A stretch of DNA of 5,333 nucleotides, from NCBI GenBank assembly GCA_001723855.1, contig MCBC01000168.1, positions 1 through 5,333 of the forward strand. Direction: 5' to 3'. Origin of the DNA: Candidatus Altarchaeales archaeon WOR_SM1_86-2 (lineage in GTDB: Archaea > Altiarchaeota > Altiarchaeia > IMC4 > MCBC01). The notes beneath the pieces are model-generated. The model worked only from the letters and a program-made list of their open reading frames with translations, ran no database searches and was not told the DNA's origin. Numbering within the stretch: position 1 is the first letter of the stretch; each line of letters begins with the position of its first letter. Positions 1 through 4,500 of the stretch are shown piece by piece. The translations under genes were made by a program, and so were the position numbers.

Positions 1-81
1 GGAAAACCCGTCCTCGAGTACTACTCTCTCCCTTAAATCCTCCTGTATTTTTCTTAATTCCTTTAGATTTAGGGTGTCCAA
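1..81 (-). CDS. nfi: Endonuclease V (deoxyinosine-specific), N-terminal 27 codons, partial
   Basis: Seen: on the minus strand an open frame runs from a TTG at 81-79 to the left edge without a stop. It contains NLKELRKIQEDL followed by VVLED. Known: archaeal endonuclease V proteins such as the Archaeoglobus enzyme begin almost the same way (NLEELRRIQEE...VVLED). This enzyme nicks DNA one base 3' of deoxyinosine in repair of deaminated adenine. The catalytic Asp/Glu residues lie beyond the window, so activity cannot be judged. Start choice: the only upstream in-frame stop on this strand is at 108-106, and no ATG or GTG lies between it and the homologous segment, so TTG at 81 is the best start. 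An AGGAGG at minus-strand 43-38 is inside the gene and irrelevant to initiation. The gene is transcribed away from the tail cluster and is probably an ordinary chromosomal neighbour. Confidence 0.75.
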   Translation of the reverse strand, partial: MDTLNLKELRKIQEDLRERVVLEDGFS

Positions 82-137
82 ATTTGATATATTTTTATTT
101 ATTATTTATTTATTTCTAATAACCAAAAAAATTAAAA
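82..137. promoter_or_regulatory. Divergent A/T-rich promoter region between nfi and the tail sheath gene
   Basis: The 56 bases between the two divergent starts are almost pure A/T. For the rightward gene, the TATA-like GATATATTTTTA at about 86-97 would place an archaeal transcription start near 115-122 and give a leader of about 20 bases. That leader (AACCAAAAAAATTAAAAATG) has no Shine-Dalgarno sequence. For the leftward gene, A/T-rich DNA at about 100-115 could serve the same role. No operator-like inverted repeat stands out. The assignment rests on composition and position only. Confidence 0.45.
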
Positions 138-1157
138 ATGACAAGAGTATTGCCCGGAGTTGAGATAGAGGTTGTAAAGGAGATCGTTCCACAGCAATTG
201 AACCCGTCAGGTGTTGTGGGAATGATAGGGACCACGGAAAGAGGGCCTTTAATGGAGCCCGTGCATGTAGGTTCTTATAAAGAATTTACTGAAAAGTTTG
301 GGTCAGGTACGGAGTATTCTCTGACCCGCGATGCGAAACTGGCTTTTCAGAATGGTGTTTATGAGATAGTGGTTGTTGGCGTTTCGGGTGCCGGAGGCGC
401 TAAAGCATCTTTGGCATTGAAGAATAAAGAGGGTAAGGAAGCGGTTAAATTAGAAGCAAAATCTGAAGGCGACTTTGGCAATGATATTTCCATTGAAGTT
501 GAAGCGATGGAAGAGGTGGAAGATTCCGTAAGATTGATGGTAACCGACGGCAAAACTATTGAGGCGTATGAGAATCTGGTTATGGATCCGGAAAGTGATA
601 AATACCTGGTTGATCATGTAAACAAAAGTTCCACGTTGATCAACGCAGCAGATCTGGGTTTAAAGGTAAAATCTCCAAAAAACAACCCAGCCAAGGTTAA
701 AGCAAAATTAAGCGGCGGTGCTCGAGGCAAGGAGCCGTCAAAGAAAGATTATGAAGATGCGCTTGAAAAACTTGAATCCGAGCCGGATGTTGATATAGTA
801 TTGGCATGTGATGTTTCCGACCCTGCAATACATGCACTGATCGACGCCCACTCCAAGAACATGAGCAAGGATGCAAAAAATAGAATAGGGATTGGCACGG
901 TGAGTAAAGGCGAATCAATCAAGGATATCGTAAAAAGAACGGATGTTTTAAGCACCGACCGGTTTATCCTTGTGGCACCTTATGGGAACGCAGGTGCGGT
1001 CGCTGGCTTAATCAGCAATTTGAACTACTATGAGTCCCCGACGTTTAAAGCAATCACCGGACATCGAGGAACACTACTCTCCTGCAGAGCTGACACAGCT
1101 TTTAAAAGCAGGCATACTGGCATTGGAGGTTCAGCGCGGCAGGGGAATAATAGTTGA
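138..1157 (+). CDS. Contractile tail sheath protein, N-terminal part (frame broken near 1060)
   Basis: Sheath subunits polymerise around the tail tube and contract to drive it through a target envelope. Seen: residues 1-50 have the usual opening (LPGVEIEVV, then GMIGTTERGP and a VGSYKEFTEKFG element). Residues 105-165 carry the variable outer domain, with the EAKSEGDFGNDISIEV motif and ENLVMDPESDKYL. GGARG at 193-197 matches the family GGxDG loop, and YYESPTFKAITG at 297-308 leads into the conserved C-terminal domain. From about position 1060 homology continues in the next frame (1060-1491); the last 31 residues here are out-of-frame sequence ending at the TGA at 1155-1157. Joined, the two parts give about 451 residues, normal for a sheath. 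The ATG at 138 sits in an A-rich leader without Shine-Dalgarno sequence and fits the family N-terminus. The break may be a real mutation, an assembly error or recoding; the first two are more likely. Confidence 0.9.
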   Translation: MTRVLPGVEIEVVKEIVPQQLNPSGVVGMIGTTERGPLMEPVHVGSYKEFTEKFGSGTEYSLTRDAKLAFQNGVYEIVVVGVSGAGGAKASLALKNKEGKEAVKLEAKSEGDFGNDISIEVEAMEEVEDSVRLMVTDGKTIEAYENLVMDPESDKYLVDHVNKSSTLINAADLGLKVKSPKNNPAKVKAKLSGGARGKEPSKKDYEDALEKLESEPDVDIVLACDVSDPAIHALIDAHSKNMSKDAKNRIGIGTVSKGESIKDIVKRTDVLSTDRFILVAPYGNAGAVAGLISNLNYYESPTFKAITGHRGTLLSCRADTAFKSRHTGIGGSARQGNNS

Positions 1158-1491
1158 AAAAGGCATTTCGACGAGCAAGGAACAGATAAGCGTTACGAGA
1201 GTGGCGGATCATGCTGTCAGGGGCGTAAAGAATATAAGCGATAACTTTATAGGAACGTTAAACAGCCCCACCGGAAGATCTGCTTTAAAGGAAAAAATAA
1301 CGGAATTTTTCATCCGCATGGAAAACGAGGGCTCAATTGTCCCGAGCACGGATTTAAAGGAGCCTTCATTTGTGGTCGATGTGTACTCATCAGAGCTTGA
1401 TTTTGCCCAGGGGATCGTGAGAGTGGATATTGCGGTGCGACCCGTGAGGGCGATTGATTACATATACGCGACAATATTGGTGGAAGCATAA
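1030..1491 (+). CDS. Contractile tail sheath protein, C-terminal part (shifted frame)
   Basis: This frame holds the C-terminal domain of the same sheath. Homology begins at about 1060 (DIEEHYSPAELTQLL), not at the ATG at 1030. The first ten residues after that ATG are an out-of-frame reading of the end of the N-terminal part. Recognisable family elements are GILALEVQRGRGIIVEKGIS, ISVTRVADHAVRGVKNI, GRSALKEKITEFF, VDVYSSELDFAQGIVRVDIA, and RPVRAIDYIYATI at the end. These form the interlocking core of assembled sheaths, including the C-terminal strand that augments a neighbouring subunit, so the N-terminal part alone should not assemble. The shift relative to the first part is frame 0 to frame +1. 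A few residues expected between ITG and DIEEHY appear to be missing, which suggests a small deletion rather than a single-base slip. Stop TAA at 1489-1491 is followed by T6. Confidence 0.88.
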   Translation: MSPRRLKQSPDIEEHYSPAELTQLLKAGILALEVQRGRGIIVEKGISTSKEQISVTRVADHAVRGVKNISDNFIGTLNSPTGRSALKEKITEFFIRMENEGSIVPSTDLKEPSFVVDVYSSELDFAQGIVRVDIAVRPVRAIDYIYATILVEA

Positions 1492-1528
1492 TTTTTTCAC
1501 AATAAAAAAAAATAATAAATAATAAAAA
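1492..1528 (+). promoter_or_regulatory. A-rich leader ahead of the tail tube gene
   Basis: The 37 bases between the sheath stop and the tube ATG consist of T6, CAC and then an A/T-only stretch of AATAAA/AATAAT runs ending in AAAAAATGG. There is no Shine-Dalgarno sequence. The leader resembles the one before the sheath gene, the other highly abundant tail component. It may be an unstructured ribosome landing region, or a secondary promoter for the tube. Composition and position are the only evidence. Confidence 0.3.
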
Positions 1529-1711
1529 ATGGCGGCAACAATATTATCTGCAAGCGGGAGTAAAGTAACAATTGACGGGAGCCAGATAGAAGGGCTTCAG
1601 TCAATTGAATATAAATACAGCAGGAGTCGGAAGGACATTGAAGCGGTGGGAACTGATGAAAGAATCGGCGTGGATTACGGGCTGAAGGTGGTTACAGGGA
1701 CCACTGCTTAA
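1529..1711 (+). CDS. Tail tube protein, N-terminal part (ends at premature TAA TAA)
   Basis: Tail tube subunits stack as rings to form the inner conduit that the sheath drives forward. Seen: ILSASGSKVTIDGSQIEG, then LQSIEYKYSRSRKDIEAVG, DERIGVDYGLKVVTG. This is the N-terminal half of XkdM-type tail tube proteins of contractile tails. The frame closes at TAA 1709-1711, after 60 residues and only seven residues past LKVV. The other half follows in the next frame (from about 1704). The tube is expected directly after the sheath, as here. The family usually runs to about 130-150 residues; the two parts total about 120, so roughly 10-20 residues around the break are probably missing. The ATG at 1529 matches the family start and has no Shine-Dalgarno sequence. 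Confidence 0.85.
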   Translation: MAATILSASGSKVTIDGSQIEGLQSIEYKYSRSRKDIEAVGTDERIGVDYGLKVVTGTTA

Positions 1712-1886
1712 TAAGTCAACGGAGGATGCGAAGTTCCAGATTGTAGCGGAGTTGAAGAAAGGAAATGTTATAAGAAAGGCGACTTTTGACGATTGCTGGC
1801 TCGATGACAAAAGTTTCGGTATGGATGCCAACGGTGTTGGAATGAGCACCTATTCTTTTTCGGCAACGAGAGTTAGAGAAGAATGA
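1704..1886 (+). CDS. Tail tube protein, C-terminal part (shifted frame, no start codon)
   Basis: Seen: in frame 0 the sequence reads LLNKSTEDAKFQIVAELKKG, then ATFDDCWLDDKSFGMDANGV and STYSFSATRVREE before TGA at 1884-1886. Known: KFQIVAELKKG and DDKSFxMDANGVGxxxYSFxATRxREE are the usual C-terminal pattern of XkdM-like tube proteins. No plausible start codon precedes it, so as read it could not be translated alone. It must have been continuous with the frame starting at 1529, or be reached by recoding. The left limit is approximate, since the frame stays open for some codons upstream. Sequence on both sides of the break is well conserved, so the lesion is recent, an assembly error, or a site where ribosomes change frame. 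The shift (+1) is in the same direction as in the sheath. Confidence 0.8.
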   Translation: MLNKSTEDAKFQIVAELKKGNVIRKATFDDCWLDDKSFGMDANGVGMSTYSFSATRVREE

Positions 1887-1890
1887 GAAA

Positions 1891-1908
1891 CAACCTTCAG
1901 AAAGGTTG
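1891..1908 (+). repeat. Hairpin 1 between tube and chaperone genes
   Basis: CAACCTT at 1891-1897 and AAGGTTG at 1902-1908 are perfect 7-base inverted arms around the 4-base loop CAGA, starting five bases after the tube stop. No T-tract follows, so it is not a bacterial-type terminator. It may protect the 3' end of the sheath/tube mRNA or act as a processing or attenuation point together with the next hairpin. Confidence 0.5.
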
Positions 1909-1924
1909 ATCATCAGAATGAATG

Positions 1925-1945
1925 ATGGGGGCTTTCAGCCCCCAT
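1925..1945 (+). promoter_or_regulatory. Strong GC-rich hairpin directly upstream of the chaperone start
   Basis: ATGGGGGCT at 1925-1933 and AGCCCCCAT at 1937-1945 are perfect 9-base inverted arms around the 3-base loop TTC. This is the most stable hairpin visible in the window. It ends one base before the ATG at 1947, so in mRNA it would sit where the initiating ribosome must bind. It could lower expression of the chaperone and tape measure relative to sheath and tube, which are needed in far larger numbers. No U-tract follows, so Rho-independent-like termination is less likely. If translation starts at the second ATG (1962), the hairpin clears the start by 16 bases. Confidence 0.6.
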
Positions 1946-1946
1946 A

Positions 1947-2327
1947 ATGCCTTACCAAAAAATGAGAAAACTTACAAAGGGGGATATATTGAAGGGAAAG
2001 GATAGAAGAGAAAACATACATCTGGATGGTTACGATGCTGATGTTGTGATAAGACCATTGACCGACGGGGAGTTGACAAGTGTTTTCGGGGTGATAGGGA
2101 ATATTCCGTTCAAGGACGATGGAACGATAGACGCCGGCAAGATGGATGTTAAAAGAAATTTTGATGCATTAACGCTTGCTGCGTCGATGGGGCTGGTGGA
2201 GCCCGAACTCACGGTTGAAGAGGTTAAAGAGATGAAATTCGGGGTTCCGGAGTTTATCGGCACAAAGGTACTTGAGATCAGCGGGATTACTTCCGGCGGC
2301 GGCGCTAAAAAAAAAGGATTGAAATAG
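1947..2327 (+). CDS. Tail assembly chaperone, short (pre-frameshift) product
   Basis: Position (after tube, before tape measure) and the frameshift architecture identify this as the gpG-like tail assembly chaperone. Such chaperones coat the tape measure and recruit tube subunits, but are absent from the finished tail. Seen: KLTKGDILKGKDRRENIHLD near the start, VVIRPLTDGELTSVFGVIG, then a helical segment (FDALTLAASMGL, TVEEVKEM) and VLEISGITSGGGAKKKGLK at the end, 126 residues. VxIRPLTDGE is the most family-like element. The second ATG at 1962 (MRKLTKGDI) is an alternative start that clears the upstream hairpin and may be the true one. The gene ends ten bases after a run of nine A, and the -1 frame beyond is open for 68 codons. 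Chaperone role is inferred from context and architecture more than from motifs. Confidence 0.78.
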   Translation: MPYQKMRKLTKGDILKGKDRRENIHLDGYDADVVIRPLTDGELTSVFGVIGNIPFKDDGTIDAGKMDVKRNFDALTLAASMGLVEPELTVEEVKEMKFGVPEFIGTKVLEISGITSGGGAKKKGLK

Positions 2328-2521
2328 AGAATTTTGTAAGAAGCCCGGAAGGGTTGGAGTTAGCGGCATTATGTATCGATTACAAATATAAATTTACCGG
2401 CAGGATACAGGATCTGACAAGGGACCAGATAAATTTTTTGATGGCGGCTCTCTCATACAGGATAGAGCAAACAAAGCCTTCAGAAGCCGGCATGAGAAAG
2501 ATTATAATCACCGAGGATTGA
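1947..2521 (+). CDS. Tail assembly chaperone, long -1 frameshift fusion (gpGT-like)
   Basis: Reading 1947-2315 in frame 0 and continuing from AGG at 2315 in the -1 frame gives a fusion of 123 + 68 = 191 residues ending at TGA 2519-2521. The extension begins RIEIENFVRSPEGLELAALC and includes FTGRIQDLTRDQINFLMAAL. This helical second domain after an RSPEGLE-type opening is what the T-like part of tail chaperones often looks like. The -1 frame is closed upstream by TAA at 2306-2308, immediately before the A-run, and has no ATG near its start, so independent translation is unlikely. Known: a conserved programmed frameshift at this point of tail operons (lambda G/GT and many contractile tails) makes a minor fusion that binds the tape measure. 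Whether it occurs here, and by ribosomal or transcriptional slippage, is inferred. Confidence 0.72.
2307..2315 (+). other. Slippery A9 site for programmed -1 frameshifting
   Basis: Nine consecutive A follow GCT; frame-0 codons are AAA AAA AAA then GGA TTG AAA TAG. A -1 slip of two Lys-tRNAs (A AAA AAA pattern at 2309-2315) leads into AGG and the 68-codon extension. The -1 frame is blocked by TAA at 2306-2308, so entry is possible only within the run. A nine-A run can also cause RNA polymerase slippage, so either mechanism fits. A 5-pair hairpin with a GGAA tetraloop (2342-2355) lies 26 bases downstream, farther than normal stimulators. Confidence 0.7.
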
Positions 2522-2553
2522 AAATTTTTATTAAATTTATTTGAAGATATAAT
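2522..2553 (+). promoter_or_regulatory. A/T-rich gap before the tape measure gene
   Basis: The 32 bases between the frameshift product stop and the ATG at 2554 are A/T-rich (AAATTTTTATTAAATTTATT at 2522-2541) with no good Shine-Dalgarno sequence. They contain a TATA-like stretch at about 2526-2540. This could be an internal archaeal promoter giving a nearly leaderless tape measure transcript, or merely an A/T-rich spacer. Weak evidence. Confidence 0.25.
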
Positions 2554-4428
2554 ATGGAAGCCATTAATAACCTTATGTTAAAGGTTGAGGAAATAAATAA
2601 GTCCATTATCCCAATCATAAAACTTTCAGCGAAGATCAGGAAACAATTGCTGGATTTAATTCTTGAAAAATTGATTATCCTGCCGGATTTTCCACGGGAA
2701 GAAGAAAAACTTGGGGGAAAAAAAATTTCGCATTACGAAAATTTTTACGAATTTATAAAAAACTTAAACTTCTATTTTTACATAAATATCAAAAGTACCG
2801 GGGAAAATTTCCAAAAATATTTGGAAAGATTTGCAACCGAAAGTTTGTCTGTGTTCAGCAGTTCAGAAATAAGATCAGTCGGCGATTACATAACCAGTGT
2901 TTCTGAAATCTATGAAAAACCCGAGGTTCCCGAATCTAAACCCATCCCGGAATATATACCCGCAATTTCACAGATGCATGAAAAAATCGAGGAGATCTCA
3001 ACAACAATACCTGAATTTATAGTCAGCGAGGTGACCAGAATCTCTGAAATTTCCGAGTTATATGAAAAACCAGAAACCAAAGAAGAAATTCCAGCCCCCG
3101 AATATAAAGCCACAACAATAGCATACACAGCACCCCACATACCAGCAATCTCACAGATGTATGAAAAAATTGAAGAGATCTCAACAACAGTTCCTGAATT
3201 TGTGGTTAGCCAAGCAACAACAATTCCTGAGATCTATGAAAAACTCGGGGTTCCCGAATCTAAACCCATCACGGAATACATACCGGCGATTTCGCAGTTG
3301 TATGAAAAAATTGAAGAGATCTCAACAACAGTTCCTGAATTTATAGTCAACGGGGTAAGCAGAATCTCTGAAATTTCCAAGTTATACGAAAAACCCGAGG
3401 TTCAAGAAGTTCAAGAGAGAATTTCTGTATTAGAACATAAAGTCACTCCAGAATATATGCCAGCGATCTCACAGTTACATGAAAAAATTGAAGAGATCTC
3501 AACAACAGTTCCTGAATTTGTGGTTAGCCAAGTAACTAGTATTTCCGAGGCATATAAAATTCCTGAAGTTCCTGAACCCAAAGTCATTCAAGAATACATA
3601 CCAGCGATTTCAAAGATGCACGAGGAAATTGAAGAAATAACAACAACAGTTCCTGAATTTATAGTCAATGAGGTAAGCAGAATCTCTGAAATTTCCGGGA
3701 TATATGAAAAACCAGAAGTTCCCGAATCTAAAGCCGCCACACCCGCTCATATGCCAGCGATTTCACAGATGCATGAAAAAATTGAAGAGATATCAACAAC
3801 AGTCCCTGAATTTACGGTCAACCAAGTAACCAGCGTTTCTGAGGTATATGAAAAACCAGAAGTTCCCGAATCTAAAGTTCGCCCCGAATACATACCAGCG
3901 ATTTCACAAACAATTTCAAATATCAAAGAAACATTTGAAGAATTAGGGATTATGAATGTAGATTACTTAACAACAATCTCAGAGATGTATGGAATTGCCG
4001 AAAGTCCCGTGATGCCAATCACCGAAACGGCCCGTGGACTAAGTTATGCAACGAACATACCAGAGATTTATGAAAAAATTGAAGTCCTTTCCCATACGAA
4101 TGAATATTCCAGGGAAATTATTGAAAAAACCGCAAGCGCAATAATCGACAGAAGTATGTTAAGCAGTGTCTATGAGCACGATAAAGAAGTAAGGTTCCTG
4201 GATGCTTTAGCATCATTTGAAACAACAAAAATTGATCAAATATTCCCCCTTATCTCCGCACTTACTCCTCAAGCATCCCATTCAACAACAGTTAATAAAG
4301 CGATGCATAACACCTTTAATATAACAATCACCACAAAATCAATAAGTGAAGAGCGGGATCTGAGAGAACTTGGGAAAAAGATAGGCATGATATTAGCCGA
4401 AGAAGTTCGCAGGTCGGGGGGGATATAA
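2554..4428 (+). CDS. Putative tail tape measure protein with alternating internal repeats
   Basis: A 624-residue protein in the slot where tape measure proteins sit, between the frameshifted chaperone and the hub gene. Tape measures run inside the tube and set its length, roughly 1.5 angstrom per residue in known phages, implying a tail near 90-95 nm if the rule holds. Seen: residues 1-110 are an amphipathic helical N-terminal region (KLSAKIRKQLLDLILEKL). Residues 112-134 are a partial repeat, 135-446 are six repeats of IPAISQMHEKIEEISTTVPE type, and 447-510 are degenerate copies. The C-terminus (585-624) reads FNITITTKSISEERDLRELG, then KKIGMILAEEVRRSGGI, a form common at tape measure C-termini. 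No long hydrophobic transmembrane segment and no peptidase motif is visible. The regular proline pattern is unusual for a tape measure, which is normally long helix. A fibre-like structural role cannot be excluded, but the C-terminus and order favour tape measure. Confidence 0.72.
   Translation: MEAINNLMLKVEEINKSIIPIIKLSAKIRKQLLDLILEKLIILPDFPREEEKLGGKKISHYENFYEFIKNLNFYFYINIKSTGENFQKYLERFATESLSVFSSSEIRSVGDYITSVSEIYEKPEVPESKPIPEYIPAISQMHEKIEEISTTIPEFIVSEVTRISEISELYEKPETKEEIPAPEYKATTIAYTAPHIPAISQMYEKIEEISTTVPEFVVSQATTIPEIYEKLGVPESKPITEYIPAISQLYEKIEEISTTVPEFIVNGVSRISEISKLYEKPEVQEVQERISVLEHKVTPEYMPAISQLHEKIEEISTTVPEFVVSQVTSISEAYKIPEVPEPKVIQEYIPAISKMHEEIEEITTTVPEFIVNEVSRISEISGIYEKPEVPESKAATPAHMPAISQMHEKIEEISTTVPEFTVNQVTSVSEVYEKPEVPESKVRPEYIPAISQTISNIKETFEELGIMNVDYLTTISEMYGIAESPVMPITETARGLSYATNIPEIYEKIEVLSHTNEYSREIIEKTASAIIDRSMLSSVYEHDKEVRFLDALASFETTKIDQIFPLISALTPQASHSTTVNKAMHNTFNITITTKSISEERDLRELGKKIGMILAEEVRRSGGI
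2956..3891 (+). repeat. Six in-frame repeats, two types alternating A-B-A-B-A-B
   Basis: Units start at 2956, 3139, 3280, 3457, 3598 and 3751, each with (I/M)PAIS(Q/K). Odd units (A) are 61, 59 and 51 residues and continue FIV(S/N)xV(T/S)RISEIS. Even units (B) are all exactly 47 residues and continue F(V/T)V(S/N)Q(A/V)T. Both share EEI(S/T)TT(I/V)PEF and end in YEKPEVPESK-like sequence. A B-type half unit precedes the array (2887-2955) and worn copies follow to about 4090. Units 2 and 4 share 54 identical bases (3161-3214 and 3479-3532), spaced by 318 bases, exactly one A+B pair. This indicates amplification by pair duplication, probably recent or maintained by recombination. Confidence 0.9.
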
Positions 4429-4430
4429 AA

Positions 4431-4461
4431 AGCCCTTTTCTTTTTAAAAAAGAAAAATGCT
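4431..4461 (+). terminator. Likely transcription terminator after the tape measure gene
   Basis: Two bases after the stop lies a pyrimidine tract (CCCTTTTCTTTTT at 4433-4445), which resembles archaeal T-rich intrinsic terminators. It is also the left arm of an inverted repeat: TTTTCTTTTT at 4436-4445 pairs with AAAAAGAAAA at 4447-4456 around one A. AGC at 4431-4433 and GCT at 4459-4461 extend it with two mismatches. The symmetry would let it act in both orientations. Confidence 0.45.
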
Positions 4462-4464
4462 TTC

Positions 4465-4500
4465 GAAAAATATGATATTTAAAATATAATTTATAACACA
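4465..4500 (+). promoter_or_regulatory. Candidate archaeal promoter for the baseplate/hub gene
   Basis: GAAAAATATGATATTTAAAA followed by TATAATTTATAACACA leads directly to the ATG at 4501. TATA-like elements lie at about 4469-4477 and 4478-4490. The first would place a start close to the ATG, giving a leaderless transcript, consistent with the lack of a Shine-Dalgarno sequence. With the terminator-like element just upstream, this suggests that a second transcription unit starts here. No expression evidence is available. Confidence 0.35.

Noticed and set aside
1..36. Plus-strand open frame ending in TAA at 34-36, as the tail end of an upstream gene
   Set aside because: Only 11 residues are visible with no recognisable motif, while the opposite strand over the same bases gives a clear endonuclease V N-terminus.
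359..955. Minus-strand open frames within the sheath gene
   Set aside because: They overlap strong sheath homology on the plus strand, and their translations are Ser/Thr-rich low-complexity shadows with no family resemblance.
1925..1945. GC-rich hairpin as a Rho-independent terminator
   Set aside because: No T-tract follows and the next start codon is one base away; regulation of initiation fits better.
2342..2355. Hairpin with GGAA tetraloop as a frameshift stimulator
   Set aside because: It begins 26 bases after the slippery run, much farther than the usual 5-9 bases, and has only five pairs including a G-U wobble; kept as a note only.
1601..2369. Minus-strand open frames across tube and chaperone
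   Set aside because: They lie opposite conserved plus-strand coding sequence and show no motif; antisense shadows.
3161..3346. Plus-strand open frame inside the tape measure (another frame), with a repeated KKLKRSQQQFLNLW-like peptide
   Set aside because: The repeat is only the out-of-frame reading of the near-identical DNA of units 2 and 3; the main frame is continuous across it.
2956..3891. Regularly spaced direct repeats as a possible CRISPR array
   Set aside because: Units are 141-183 bases, lie in one open frame, diverge as protein repeats do, and have no short repeat/unique spacer pattern.
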